Of a DNA stretch of 64,000 nucleotides, positions 1 through 8,180 are shown in pieces (position 1 is the first letter of the stretch; the number at the start of each line of letters is the position of its first letter). Location of the stretch: positions 1 through 64,000 of the forward strand of contig CAJUTH010000016.1 of the NCBI GenBank assembly GCA_910589275.1, in the 5' to 3' direction. This DNA comes from an uncultured Dorea sp. (lineage in GTDB: Bacteria; Bacillota; Clostridia; Lachnospirales; Lachnospiraceae). The notes under the pieces are model-generated. The model had not been told where the DNA came from. It saw nothing but the letters and a program-made list of their open reading frames with translations, and did no database searches. The position numbers and the translations under genes are program-made.

Positions 1-393
1 GCAAAGAAAGTTACAAAGAAAGTGACAAAAAAGCGTGTCAAGAAAAACGTTGAACGCGGACAGGCACATATCCAGTCATCCTTTAATAACACAATCGTTA
101 CATTAACGGATGCACAGGGTAACGCTCTTTCATGGGCAAGCGCCGGTGGTCTTGGATTTAAAGGTTCAAGGAAATCTACTCCTTATGCAGCACAGATGGC
201 AGCAGAGACTGCAGCAAAAGCAGCATTAGTCCATGGATTAAAATCAGTAGATGTTATGGTTAAGGGACCAGGTTCCGGAAGAGAGGCAGCAATCCGCGCC
301 CTTCAGGCATGTGGAATTGATGTAACAAGCATCAAGGACGTTACGCCGGTACCGCACAATGGATGTCGTCCGCCGAAGCGCAGAAGAGTCTAA
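1..393 (+). CDS. rpsK: 30S ribosomal protein S11 (start codon just outside window)
   Basis: Ribosomal protein S11 sits on the platform of the 30S subunit near the mRNA exit. The frame is open from base 1 and reads A-K-K-V-T-K-K before the first in-window GTG at 22. S11 of clostridia usually begins M-A-K-K, so I infer that only the initiator ATG is missing. The conserved core is present: SFNNTIVTLTD, the FKGSRKSTPYAAQ segment, and the C-terminal HNGCRPPKRRRV tail. It is followed 52 nt later by rpsD in the usual order rpsK-rpsD-rpoA-rplQ, so it is one cistron of a long ribosomal protein operon that starts upstream of the window. Confidence 0.97.
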   Translation, partial: AKKVTKKVTKKRVKKNVERGQAHIQSSFNNTIVTLTDAQGNALSWASAGGLGFKGSRKSTPYAAQMAAETAAKAALVHGLKSVDVMVKGPGSGREAAIRALQACGIDVTSIKDVTPVPHNGCRPPKRRRV

Positions 394-445
394 TTGGTTA
401 CCCTTTTAAAGATAACATTCGAGATAATAGGAGGAGATATAAGAC

Positions 446-1039
446 ATGGCAGTAAATAGAGTTCCGGTTCTGAAGAGATGCCGTTCCCTTGGAATGGAGC
501 CGGTTTATTTGGGAATTGATAAAAAGTCTAGAAGACAGTTGAAGAGATCCAATCGGAAGATGAGCGAATATGGTCTGCAGTTGCGCGAGAAGCAGAAAGC
601 CAAATTCATTTACGGTGTGTTAGAGAAGCCGTTCAGAAACTATTTTGAGAAGGCTCAGCGCATGAGCGGCATGACAGGTTCAAACTTGATGATTATGCTG
701 GAGAGCAGGCTGGATAACGTGGTGTTCCGTATGGGTCTGGCAAGAACCCGCCGTGAGGCAAGGCAGATTGTTGACCATAAGCATGTGCTGGTAAACGGCA
801 GACAGGTGAACATTCCGTCTTACCTTGTAAAGGCTGGCGATGTAATCGAAATTAAGGAGAAATGCAAAGGTTCTCAGAGATATAAGGACATTCTGGAGGT
901 GACAGGCGGACGTCTGGTTCCGGGCTGGATTGAGGCAGATCATGAGAATCTGAAGGCAACCGTAAAAGAGCTTCCGACTCGTGACGAGATTGATGTTCCG
1001 GTAGATGAGATGTTGATTGTCGAGTTATATTCTAAATAA
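446..1039 (+). CDS. rpsD: 30S ribosomal protein S4
   Basis: S4 is a primary 16S rRNA binding protein that nucleates 30S assembly and, in many bacteria, represses its own operon. The 197-residue length is typical for Firmicutes. The S4 RNA-binding domain is at about residues 88-150 (RLDNVVFRMGLARTRREARQ, then VDHKHVLVNG). An AGGAGGA site lies 6-12 nt before the ATG. It follows rpsK and precedes rpoA by 39 nt, so it should be cotranscribed with both. The N-terminus lacks the zinc-binding cysteine set of C+ type S4, having only one early Cys, which places it with C- forms. Confidence 0.97.
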   Translation: MAVNRVPVLKRCRSLGMEPVYLGIDKKSRRQLKRSNRKMSEYGLQLREKQKAKFIYGVLEKPFRNYFEKAQRMSGMTGSNLMIMLESRLDNVVFRMGLARTRREARQIVDHKHVLVNGRQVNIPSYLVKAGDVIEIKEKCKGSQRYKDILEVTGGRLVPGWIEADHENLKATVKELPTRDEIDVPVDEMLIVELYSK

Positions 1040-1078
1040 TAAGATTTAGAGATTCACCCCACAAGGAGGGACTATATA

Positions 1079-2038
1079 GTGTTTGATTTTAATAAACCAA
1101 ATATCGAGATAACCGAGATTTCAGAAGATAAGAGATACGGAAGATTTGTTGTGGAGCCTCTGGAGAGAGGCTATGGCACAACGCTTGGAAACTCTCTTAG
1201 AAGGATCATGCTTTCGTCGCTTCCCGGCGCTGCGATCAGTCAGGTGAAGATTGACGGCGTACTGCATGAGTTCAGTTCCATCCCAGGTGTAAAAGAAGAC
1301 GTTACCGAGATTGTCATGAATTTAAAGTCTCTGGCAATCAAGAACACATCCGAGACCGACGAGCCAAAGACAGTTTATATTGAGTTTGAAGGCGAAGGGG
1401 TGGTGACCGGCGCGGATATTCAGGTGGATTCTGATATTGAGATTATGAACCCGGAAACTGTAATCGCGACGCTGAACGGCGGAGCGGACAGTAAATTGTA
1501 TATGGAGCTTACCATTACAAAGGGAAGAGGATATGTAAGTGCGGATAAGAATAAGAACGAAGAACTGCCGATCGCAGTAATTCCGGTTGATTCTATCTAC
1601 ACCCCGGTAGAGCGTGTGAATCTCACTGTAGAAAATACACGTGTTGGTCAGATTACAGACTTTGACAAATTAACATTGGATGTTTGGACGGATGGAACAT
1701 TGGTTCCGGATGAGGCCGTAAGTTTAGCGGCGAAGGTACTTAGTGAACATCTGAAGCTGTTTATTGATTTATCAGAGGTTGCACAAGCTGCTGAAGTTAT
1801 GATCGAGAAGGAAGACGATGAGAAAGAGAAAGTTCTTGAGATGAGCATTGATGAGCTTGAACTTTCTGTTCGTTCATTCAACTGCTTGAAGAGAGCGGGG
1901 ATCAATACAGTAGAGGAGCTGACAAACAGAACTCCGGAGGATATGATGAAGGTGCGTAATCTTGGACGTAAGTCTCTGGAGGAAGTGTTGGCAAAATTAA
2001 AAGAGCTCGGTTTAGAACTAAGCCAGGGCGAGGAGTAG
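1079..2038 (+). CDS. rpoA: RNA polymerase alpha subunit
   Basis: The alpha subunit dimerises to seed RNA polymerase assembly, and its C-terminal domain contacts UP elements and activators. The 319-residue product has the N-terminal dimerisation domain (GTTLGNSLRRIMLSSLPGAA at about 33-52) and the C-terminal helix-hairpin-helix domain (about 250-312, with RNLGRKSLEEV). The start is a GTG at 1079, 8 nt downstream of AAGGAGGG; it is the only start with a good ribosome site and gives the conserved MFDF opening. It ends 379 nt before rplQ, an unusually long gap inside this operon, filled by an inverted-repeat element. Confidence 0.97.
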   Translation: MFDFNKPNIEITEISEDKRYGRFVVEPLERGYGTTLGNSLRRIMLSSLPGAAISQVKIDGVLHEFSSIPGVKEDVTEIVMNLKSLAIKNTSETDEPKTVYIEFEGEGVVTGADIQVDSDIEIMNPETVIATLNGGADSKLYMELTITKGRGYVSADKNKNEELPIAVIPVDSIYTPVERVNLTVENTRVGQITDFDKLTLDVWTDGTLVPDEAVSLAAKVLSEHLKLFIDLSEVAQAAEVMIEKEDDEKEKVLEMSIDELELSVRSFNCLKRAGINTVEELTNRTPEDMMKVRNLGRKSLEEVLAKLKELGLELSQGEE

Positions 2039-2122
2039 AGCACTTAGCGAAAACGAGCCGAAGGCGAAGTTTGAGGTTAGTGCGAACTCCGTTCTTCGGA
2101 ACTTAGCGAGGTGTTTTCGAGC

Positions 2123-2289
2123 CTAGTACATCGAATATTAAGTAATTGGCAGTTTGGCTTGCCTATTTTCCTGATAGCTCTACTCCCCAAGCCTCGACGT
2201 AGCCACCGTTACGCCTGCGTTTGTGAAGCAGAACTCTCAGAAAAATATTCTGCGTCAAACTATCCAAAACTTAATTTTCGATGTACTAG
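2123..2289. repeat. Large imperfect inverted repeat between rpoA and rplQ
   Basis: The 379-nt gap between rpoA and rplQ has no convincing gene. It holds a 21-nt inverted repeat (left arm 2123-2143, right arm 2269-2289, one mismatch), and the next bases inward (GGCAGTTTG on the left, GGATAGTTTG as the complement of the right) pair less perfectly. The transcript could therefore fold into a hairpin of about 165 nt. Flanking sequence has short direct repeats: AGTAAGCCCGA occurs at about 2331 and 2366, and CTTAGCGAAAA at about 2043 and 2310. The short frame 2111-2314 inside it has no ribosome site and I do not call it. Likely an intergenic repeat element; function unknown. Confidence 0.7.
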
Positions 2290-2417
2290 TTCGAAGAACT
2301 ACCTTGGCGCTTAGCGAAAACAATCCGTCAGTAAGCCCGACGCGCATGACGGAGGCATTTGGCTAGTAAGCCCGATGAATGCATAACCAAGTGTTTAAAT
2401 AATGGAGGAATAGTAAA

Positions 2418-2954
2418 ATGGCAAAATATAGAAAGCTTGGCAGAACGTCAAGCCAGAGAAAAGCATTGATCAGAAATCAGGTAACAGCGCTTCTGAACAA
2501 CGGTAAGATTGTGACCACAGAAGCAAAGGCAAAGGAGATCCGCAAAGCCGCAGAAGGGCTGATTGCGCTGGCAGTAAAGGAGAAGGATAACTTCGAGGAG
2601 GTTACTGTAACAGCGAAGGTTGCCCGCAAGGACAAGGACGGCAAGAGAGTAAAGGAAGTTGTAGACGGCAAGAAGGTTACCGTATATGACGAAGTAGAGA
2701 AGAAGATCAAGAAGGATCTGCCCTCAAGACTTCATGCAAGAAGACAGATGCTGAAGGTTCTCTATCCGGTTAAGGATGTTCCGGCCGCACAGGCAGGAAG
2801 AAAGAAGAACACCAAGAACGTGGATCTTGTTGCGAAGTTATTCGATGAGATTGCTCCGAAGTATGAGAACCGCAACGGCGGTTATACACGAATCGTTAAG
2901 ATCGGCCAGCGTAAGGGCGACGCAGCGATGGAAGTTCTGATTGAGCTGGTATAA
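2418..2954 (+). CDS. rplQ: 50S ribosomal protein L17 with lineage-type insertion
   Basis: L17 lies near the 50S peptide exit tunnel. The N-terminal half (RKLGRTSSQRKALIRNQVTAL) and the C-terminal half (NGGYTRIVKIGQRKGDAAMEVLIEL) are standard. The protein is 178 residues against about 115-130 in most bacteria. The extra part is a lysine-rich stretch at about residues 55-105 (VARKDKDGKRVKEVVDGKKV). I know similar insertions from Lachnospiraceae L17 proteins, so this supports the lineage and is not a local anomaly. An AGGA ribosome site precedes the ATG. It is the last gene of the operon; a terminator follows at 2980. Confidence 0.95.
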   Translation: MAKYRKLGRTSSQRKALIRNQVTALLNNGKIVTTEAKAKEIRKAAEGLIALAVKEKDNFEEVTVTAKVARKDKDGKRVKEVVDGKKVTVYDEVEKKIKKDLPSRLHARRQMLKVLYPVKDVPAAQAGRKKNTKNVDLVAKLFDEIAPKYENRNGGYTRIVKIGQRKGDAAMEVLIELV

Positions 2955-2979
2955 GCAGCGTATAATATATAAAAATGAT

Positions 2980-3020
2980 AACAGGCTCTGCACAAGGAAA
3001 ACAAAGTGCAGAGCCTGTTT
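2980..3020 (+). terminator. Rho-independent terminator of the rpsK-rplQ operon
   Basis: A 14-bp stem AACAGGCTCTGCAC / GTGCAGAGCCTGTT (2980-2993 and 3006-3019) with a 12-nt loop, followed by TTGTG. It starts 25 nt after the rplQ stop. The T-run is short but the stem is perfect. Confidence 0.85.
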
Positions 3021-3030
3021 GTGTTATGAA

Positions 3031-3128
3031 GAAAAATTTCCATCTGTGCGGTGGGGGTCTGCTTGCCAGAAATAGCGTGCCTTACTACACAAAGCTGGGC
3101 AGACCCCACCGCACAGATGCAAAATTTC
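3031..3128. repeat. Intergenic long hairpin, copy A of a family
   Basis: Arms at 3031-3062 and 3099-3128 pair over about 30 positions with few mismatches (core CATCTGTGCGGTGGGG / CCCCACCGCACAGATG), around a 36-nt loop. The inner part carries TGCCAGAAA on the left and CAAAGCTGGG on the right. The same two words occur in the same order in the larger hairpin at 53241-53460, so these look like members of one intergenic repeat family. It sits directly after the rplQ terminator. Confidence 0.7.
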
Positions 3129-3292
3129 GCCGGAGGAAACTTATATTCATATTGATAGCTTTCCTATGATATTCCATAGAAAATATCTATAAATAACTTT
3201 TATTATTTACATTACTGATTAGACAATTGGAAGATTTAGGGAGATAATAAAGGTGGTTATTGAAGTCACAAATGGAAAGAGAGGGAAATGAT

Positions 3293-4393
3293 ATGACTTT
3301 GTATGATTCTAAGAAGAAACTTGCGTTAGCCGGGGCGGTCTGCGGCATTGTTGCCGCCGTCCTTGCATTTATGGGCAATCCGGCTAATATGGCGTTTTGC
3401 ATCGCCTGTTTTGTGAGGGATATGGCGGGAGCCATGGGAATGCATCAGGCTGAGGTGGTTCAGTATGCACGGCCGGAGATTATAGGGCTTGTTTTAGGAG
3501 CCTTTATTATCTCTGTAGCAACGAAGGAGTACCGTTCTACGGCCGGATCTTCTCCGATGATCCGCTTTGTGCTGGGAATGATCATTATGATCGGATCGCT
3601 GGTTTTTCTAGGCTGCCCGCTGCGTATGATCATCCGTATGTCGGCAGGAGACTTGAATGCATGGGTGGCGCTGGTAGGATTTATTTTGGGCGTAGGGACC
3701 GGAACTTTTATGCTGAAGAATGGAACCAGCCTCGGACGTGCCCATGAGACGAACAAATCCAGCGGTTCTGTGCTTTCTATTATCTTAGTGGGCATTTTAT
3801 TGCTTGCAGTATGTACAAGCCTTCTAAAGGCCAGTGAGGCGGGTCCTGGAAGCATGCACGCACCGATTATTGTATCTCTGATCGGCGGGCTTGTATTCGG
3901 CGCGTTTGCACAGAAATCCAGAATGTGTTTCGCAGGAGGAATCCGTGACGTGATTTTGATGAAGAATTTTGATCTTTTGACCGTCATCGCAGCGTTATTT
4001 GCGGTAATGCTGATCTTTAACGTGGCGACGGGAAAATTTGTCCTTGGATTCAATACGCCGGGCATTATCGCGCATTCCGAGCACCTGTGGAACGTGCTGG
4101 GAATGTATGCAGTTGGATTTGCGGCAGTGCTTGCGGGCGGCTGTCCGCTGCGTCAGTTGATCCTTGCTGGACAGGGCTCCTCTGATTCGGCGGTGACGGT
4201 TCTCGGTTTGTTCTTTGGGGCGGCGCTCTGTCACAATCTGGGGCTTGCATCCAGCGGAACTGCCCTGAACGCCGAAACGCAGGAGGTTGTTGCGGGAGCA
4301 GCGACGCCAAACGGCAAGATTGCAGTCATTATATGTATTATCGTATGTTTCGCGATAGCATTTACCAACAAGCGCGAGGCTGTAAAGAAATAA
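3293..4393 (+). CDS. YeeE/YedE family sulfur or selenium-compound transporter
   Basis: A 366-residue polytopic membrane protein with about ten hydrophobic segments. It carries the cysteine signature of the YeeE/YedE (thiosulfate/selenium transporter) family twice: LGCPLRMIIR at about 108-117 and GGCPLRQLIL at about 282-291, plus the KSRMCFAGGIRD segment in the middle. Family members such as TsuA import thiosulfate; YedE forms linked to TusA-like proteins are annotated in selenium metabolism. The start at 3293 is chosen because GAGGG lies 7 nt upstream. An upstream TTG at 3260 stays in frame but has no ribosome site. The tusA-like gene 88 nt downstream supports a sulfur or selenium role; which element is moved cannot be told from sequence. 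Confidence 0.85.
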   Translation: MTLYDSKKKLALAGAVCGIVAAVLAFMGNPANMAFCIACFVRDMAGAMGMHQAEVVQYARPEIIGLVLGAFIISVATKEYRSTAGSSPMIRFVLGMIIMIGSLVFLGCPLRMIIRMSAGDLNAWVALVGFILGVGTGTFMLKNGTSLGRAHETNKSSGSVLSIILVGILLLAVCTSLLKASEAGPGSMHAPIIVSLIGGLVFGAFAQKSRMCFAGGIRDVILMKNFDLLTVIAALFAVMLIFNVATGKFVLGFNTPGIIAHSEHLWNVLGMYAVGFAAVLAGGCPLRQLILAGQGSSDSAVTVLGLFFGAALCHNLGLASSGTALNAETQEVVAGAATPNGKIAVIICIIVCFAIAFTNKREAVKK

Positions 4394-4481
4394 GGCGGCA
4401 GAGATAATAAATAACATGGGAATAAGCATAGGCTGCGCATTCCGCTAATATAACGAAATAAGTGAAAGGAAGGAAAACGAT

Positions 4482-4685
4482 ATGGTAGAAGTAGATGCAA
4501 GAGGGCTTTCCTGCCCCGAACCGATTATGCTGACGGCAGATGCACTAAAGAATGCAGACGGACCGGTTAAGGTATTGGTTAGTGAACCTCATCAGAAGAC
4601 GAATGTAGAGAAGCTGGCGAAAGACCGCGGTAAGAAGACCACCGTTACAGAAGATGGATCAGGATTTGTGATTATTATCGAATAG
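4482..4685 (+). CDS. TusA-like sulfur carrier protein (YedF/TsuB type)
   Basis: A 67-residue cytosolic protein with the TusA signature DARGLSCPEP near the N-terminus; the Cys of CPEP carries persulfide sulfur (or a selenium adduct) in this family. It is shorter than the YedF selenium proteins, which have an extra C-terminal DsrE-like domain that is absent here. An AAGGAAGG ribosome site precedes the ATG. Pairing with the upstream YedE-type permease matches the known TsuA-TsuB thiosulfate uptake pair, where the TusA partner receives sulfur at the membrane. It ends at a bidirectional terminator facing the bai-like cluster. Confidence 0.88.
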   Translation: MVEVDARGLSCPEPIMLTADALKNADGPVKVLVSEPHQKTNVEKLAKDRGKKTTVTEDGSGFVIIIE

Positions 4686-4716
4686 CGTGAAAGATAAAAT
4701 CGAAATATGTAATGAA

Positions 4717-4757
4717 AAGAGGAGCTGGCGTATCATTCTAATCCGCCGGCTCCTCTT
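4717..4757. terminator. Bidirectional terminator between tusA-like gene and bai-like operon
   Basis: A 14-bp stem AAGAGGAGCTGGCG / CGCCGGCTCCTCTT (one G-T pair) with a 13-nt loop. On the minus strand it is followed by TTTTC. It lies between two convergent genes and can serve both. Confidence 0.8.
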
Positions 4758-4802
4758 AGTCATATAAATGTAAAGTCTGGCCGCAGGCTGAACTATTACG
4801 TA

Positions 4803-5324
4803 TTATTCGATCTGCGCGAACGCTATATAGGAAGGATCTGTCTCCCTCAGCTTGCCCCGGCCGTTGTTGTAGTCGTCGGTATAAGTAAGATCGTTGAGCA
4901 TAAAGGAATTGTCGCCCGCTACGACACGTTTTACGATCACCCATCTGCCGTCGCGCTTTTCCCACTGGTCGATGTCGCGGCAGCGGGCTTCTACGGTAAA
5001 CGTAGGTTTTTTCGCTTTGTTCCGGTATTTGCAGGCCGCATACATATAGGTTTCGCTGGCGGCCTTTGTGCCGTCCTCATTCATTTTAATCAGAATATTG
5101 GTCATCATATGGTGGGTAGAGATCATCCGGTTCGTATGCATCTTCAGCATCATATCAATAAAGCCTCTTCCGGTTCCCTTGTAGGTAGGGCCATAGTCTA
5201 CTTCAGCATCCTCTGCAAATATTGTGTAACCAAGTTCGAAGTCTATTCTGTCAAGCGCACGGCAGTAGGTATAAATCTGTTCTTTTATTTTTTCTTTTTC
5301 TACAAAAATTTCAAGTTCAGTCAT
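4803..5324 (-). CDS. SnoaL-like (NTF2-fold) protein, last gene of the bai-like operon
   Basis: A 173-residue protein of the SnoaL / ketosteroid-isomerase-like fold, the fold of the bile acid 7-alpha-dehydratase BaiE. It keeps the Tyr-x4-Asp pair (Y20 and D25), the central His (THH at 70-72) and a late Arg (R133), but I see no clear counterpart of the second catalytic Asp of BaiE. It may be a dehydratase or isomerase with altered chemistry; BaiI of the canonical operon is also of this fold. An AAAGGAAAA ribosome site precedes the ATG. It is 145 nt downstream of the CoA-transferase gene, with a hairpin between them, and ends the operon before the terminator at 4717. Confidence 0.75.
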   Translation of the reverse strand: MTELEIFVEKEKIKEQIYTYCRALDRIDFELGYTIFAEDAEVDYGPTYKGTGRGFIDMMLKMHTNRMISTHHMMTNILIKMNEDGTKAASETYMYAACKYRNKAKKPTFTVEARCRDIDQWEKRDGRWVIVKRVVAGDNSFMLNDLTYTDDYNNGRGKLRETDPSYIAFAQIE

Positions 5325-5347
5325 AGGTTTTCCTTTCTTTTAACAAA

Positions 5348-5395
5348 TGCTCCATCCAGTCAGTCCCAAAATTCGGTATCTGTCCGGATGGAGCA
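5348..5395 (-). promoter_or_regulatory. Hairpin between CoA-transferase and SnoaL-like genes
   Basis: A 10-bp stem TGCTCCATCC / GGATGGAGCA in the 145-nt gap between the CoA-transferase stop and the last gene of the operon. No strong T-run follows on the minus strand. It may be a processing or partial attenuation site that sets lower expression of the last gene. Confidence 0.4.
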
Positions 5396-5469
5396 CTAGG
5401 TTTAGGTGTGCTGCATTAACGGTATAGGACGTTATGCAGAAGACATACTGTTACTTATAAAGAATACTA

Positions 5470-6834
5470 TTATTTAGCTGGCTTCTTGTACTCAAGGCCG
5501 ATCCGCTCGCACTGTCTCTCCGGATCCCAGAAGAAGCCCCACTCAACGTACAGTTTCCTCTTTGCTGTCTCAGCAGGAGTCCATGTAGCAAGATCTTTGT
5601 TCTTGTAAAGCTTATCGATCTCTTCGTCGGTATAGCCGAAGGTCTGCAGTACTTCACGGTTATGCTCGCCGAAGCAAGGAGCGGCAGCAACGATCTGGGA
5701 AGGATTCTTCTTAAAGATATTCGTTACGCCGATACCCTTCATCTTGCCGAAGCACTGGTCTTCCCACTCAACCAGATTCTCACGAGCCTCGTACTGCGGA
5801 TCTTTCTCAATATCAGCAGGACCATAAGCTCTCTGGCATGGAACGCCTGCCTTGCCGAAGATCTCTTCCAGCTCGTCGCAGGTATGGGAAGCACAGAACT
5901 CTTCACATAACTTTTCAGCCTTTGCCCCGCGTGGATCGTAAAGAGGAAGTCCGGTACAATCCTTCGGGATGTCTGAACCCGGAGCGCCTGGTTTGCCCAT
6001 TCCGATGATCGGATATCCGCGGGTAACAGGACCCTGTCCAACGATAGCAACGAACATGGAGCCGCCGTCTTTGGTGTCATAGAATGAGAAGCAAGCTGAT
6101 ATATCACTCTTGTTACCGGTACGGTACGGAACCGGATCACCCTGCTTTGGATAGCCATTGTTGAACCATTTAGCCGGGTAGTTGTCAAGCAGACGGAACA
6201 TGGTATCATACTGTGCAACGTCGCAGGAATCTCCCTCGCCGGTACGCAGAGCGTGAATATAACCGGAGAGAGCAACCATACATGCATTGTAAGCGGTAAT
6301 GTAATCTGACAGATATGGATTTACCTTCAGCGGGCTGGAGGTAGGCTTCTCGCCGTTCAGGTACATATAACCGCCCATTGCCTGTCCGGATACATCGTAA
6401 GACGGTTTGTCTTTGGAAGGACCAAACTGGCCGTAACCGGATACGTGTACGATCATAAGGGCTTTGTTGCGCTCCCAGCAGGACTCATCGGTAATGCCGC
6501 GCTTCTTGTAAGAGCCGGGTTTTCCAGCTTCGATCCAGATATCTGCCCATTCGATACACTTGTAGAAAATCTTCCTTCCAGAAGGTTTTGCAGTGTTGAT
6601 TGTAATGGAGAACTCATTACGGTGGTTCTGTGACCATGCAAGAGTACCGCGGGTCTGGCATGCAATGGTAGGAGCCTCTGCCTGAAGAACCTTAGCGCCC
6701 ATTTCCGCCATGAGGCAGCCGGCAAATGGTCCAGCGATATTTGTACCGGAAATAAATACCTTTACTCCCTGAAGCACGCCGAAATCAGGATATTCATTGA
6801 ATTTGTGGGTTAATTTGTTATTAATTTCTTTCAT
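5470..6834 (-). CDS. CaiB/BaiF family class III CoA-transferase (BaiF-like)
   Basis: Class III CoA-transferases move CoA between carboxylates through an aspartyl-CoA intermediate; BaiF moves CoA between bile acid species. The 454-residue protein has the family opening (PDFGVLQGVKVF, then NIAGPFAG at about 32-39), the HVSGYGQFG loop at 130-138 and the catalytic Asp in GDSCDVAQY (D205). It is longer than BaiF or CaiB (about 405-430) because of a C-terminal tail after residue 420 (YVEWGFFWDPERQ). By eye the N-terminal third resembles CaiB as much as BaiF, so the substrate is inferred from context: it lies downstream of baiB and the MFS gene in one operon. AAGAAAGGAA precedes the ATG. Confidence 0.85.
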   Translation of the reverse strand: MKEINNKLTHKFNEYPDFGVLQGVKVFISGTNIAGPFAGCLMAEMGAKVLQAEAPTIACQTRGTLAWSQNHRNEFSITINTAKPSGRKIFYKCIEWADIWIEAGKPGSYKKRGITDESCWERNKALMIVHVSGYGQFGPSKDKPSYDVSGQAMGGYMYLNGEKPTSSPLKVNPYLSDYITAYNACMVALSGYIHALRTGEGDSCDVAQYDTMFRLLDNYPAKWFNNGYPKQGDPVPYRTGNKSDISACFSFYDTKDGGSMFVAIVGQGPVTRGYPIIGMGKPGAPGSDIPKDCTGLPLYDPRGAKAEKLCEEFCASHTCDELEEIFGKAGVPCQRAYGPADIEKDPQYEARENLVEWEDQCFGKMKGIGVTNIFKKNPSQIVAAAPCFGEHNREVLQTFGYTDEEIDKLYKNKDLATWTPAETAKRKLYVEWGFFWDPERQCERIGLEYKKPAK

Positions 6835-6899
6835 AATAGAATTCCTTTCTTATATATTAATCGTCTAATATATACATGTATGATATTGAAAAGCTGGGT

Positions 6900-8180
6900 T
6901 TATTCGTCGCCCTGCGGATATTTCTCCTGCAGTTTTGCTCCGCCGCTGATCGCACCGGAAACAGAGAGGAACAGAAGGACTGCTATAACCATGTATACAA
7001 TCCATGTAGCACCGTAACCTGCAATACCCTGAATGATCGCGGTTAATACGGATCCGAATGCCGCGCCTACCAGGAAGAACAGGTTCGCTAATGCATAAAT
7101 CCCGGCGTAATCTTTGGTACCGAATACGGTAGACATTAATACTGCCGGAAGCACCTTTGGAAGGAACATTGCAATGGCGAAGAATACGGAGTATCCAAAT
7201 ACAAGCACGGTATTACCGGTTAAAGAGTAAGCGTAAAGACTTGCAAGTCCGATAATAACAAGTACAGCGGCAAGAAGAACCGTTTTACGGATTCCCATCT
7301 TATCCATCAGCGCGCCGCCGCTAACCATACCTACGATGGAAACGATAGAGTAAACCGAAAGAACGGTACCCGAAAGTGTTCCGCCGTCGTTTGCAATGGA
7401 GGTAACAAAGTTCGGAACATGTGTAGTAACACCGGCGGAAATAAGTCCCACACAGAGAACTACGCCAAGTACGCAGTACCATGCGCCTGATTTTGTAGCT
7501 ACTTTCTTAGATACACCGATCCATGCGTTAGACTGTGCCTGCGCATTTGGTATGGAAGCATCCTTTTTACCGGTGCGGTACGGTTCTGTGCCGTATTCTG
7601 CCGGAGAACGCTTTACCAGAACCAGAGCGGTAATGACCATTACAATACCTACAACAGCAGCAGAGAACAGCATAGCTGTCTTCCATCCGCTTGCTCCGGA
7701 AGCGATAAATTTGGAAACGATCGGCGACCAAACGGCGCCGCCAAGTCCGCCGCATGCATAAGCAATGGACATCATCGTTGCACGCTTATCTTCAAACCAT
7801 GCGGTAACAAGCATGGAGATCGGAAGCTGTGTAAGACCTGCCTGGAAGATATTTGACAATGCAAATACCAGATAGAACTGCCAGAGCTGTGTGCAGAATG
7901 TAGCGGCAAACCAGCACAGACTTGTTCCAACAGTAACAGCTACCATCATGATCTTCATATTTTTCTTCTGATATAATCCTGCGATTATCATAGCGCCGAT
8001 TGCACTGGCAAAGGATGCGATCAGGCTGACCATGGACCAGCCTGTAGTCTCAAATCCCAAATCACTGCAGACAGGAGCCATATACAGTGAGAAACAGTTT
8101 CCCATAATCGCGGTTGGTATAAAGGACAGAATACACGCTGCAATGAGAACGCCCCAGCCTTTAAATTTTTTACTCTCCAT
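6900..8180 (-). CDS. MFS transporter in the baiG position
   Basis: A 426-residue major facilitator superfamily permease with about 12 hydrophobic segments and the loop signature GGALMDKMGIRKT between segments 8 and 9. The two six-helix halves are joined by a hydrophilic stretch at about 195-225. It occupies the place of the bile acid importer gene baiG, but BaiG as I remember it is about 477 residues with 14 segments and a different opening, so this looks like an unrelated MFS subfamily (oxalate/formate or monocarboxylate-type) recruited to the cluster. The start overlaps the end of baiB by 11 nt and has AAAGGAG six nt upstream, which indicates coupled translation. Likely imports the cluster's substrate or exports its product. 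Confidence 0.85.
   Translation of the reverse strand: MESKKFKGWGVLIAACILSFIPTAIMGNCFSLYMAPVCSDLGFETTGWSMVSLIASFASAIGAMIIAGLYQKKNMKIMMVAVTVGTSLCWFAATFCTQLWQFYLVFALSNIFQAGLTQLPISMLVTAWFEDKRATMMSIAYACGGLGGAVWSPIVSKFIASGASGWKTAMLFSAAVVGIVMVITALVLVKRSPAEYGTEPYRTGKKDASIPNAQAQSNAWIGVSKKVATKSGAWYCVLGVVLCVGLISAGVTTHVPNFVTSIANDGGTLSGTVLSVYSIVSIVGMVSGGALMDKMGIRKTVLLAAVLVIIGLASLYAYSLTGNTVLVFGYSVFFAIAMFLPKVLPAVLMSTVFGTKDYAGIYALANLFFLVGAAFGSVLTAIIQGIAGYGATWIVYMVIAVLLFLSVSGAISGGAKLQEKYPQGDE

Noticed and set aside
2111..2314. 67-residue frame in the rpoA-rplQ gap
   Set aside because: No ribosome site, composition unlike neighbours, and it lies across the inverted repeat. Best read as non-coding.
2975..3169. 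64-residue frame after rplQ
   Set aside because: It runs through the rplQ terminator and hairpin copy A, so it cannot be a normal gene.
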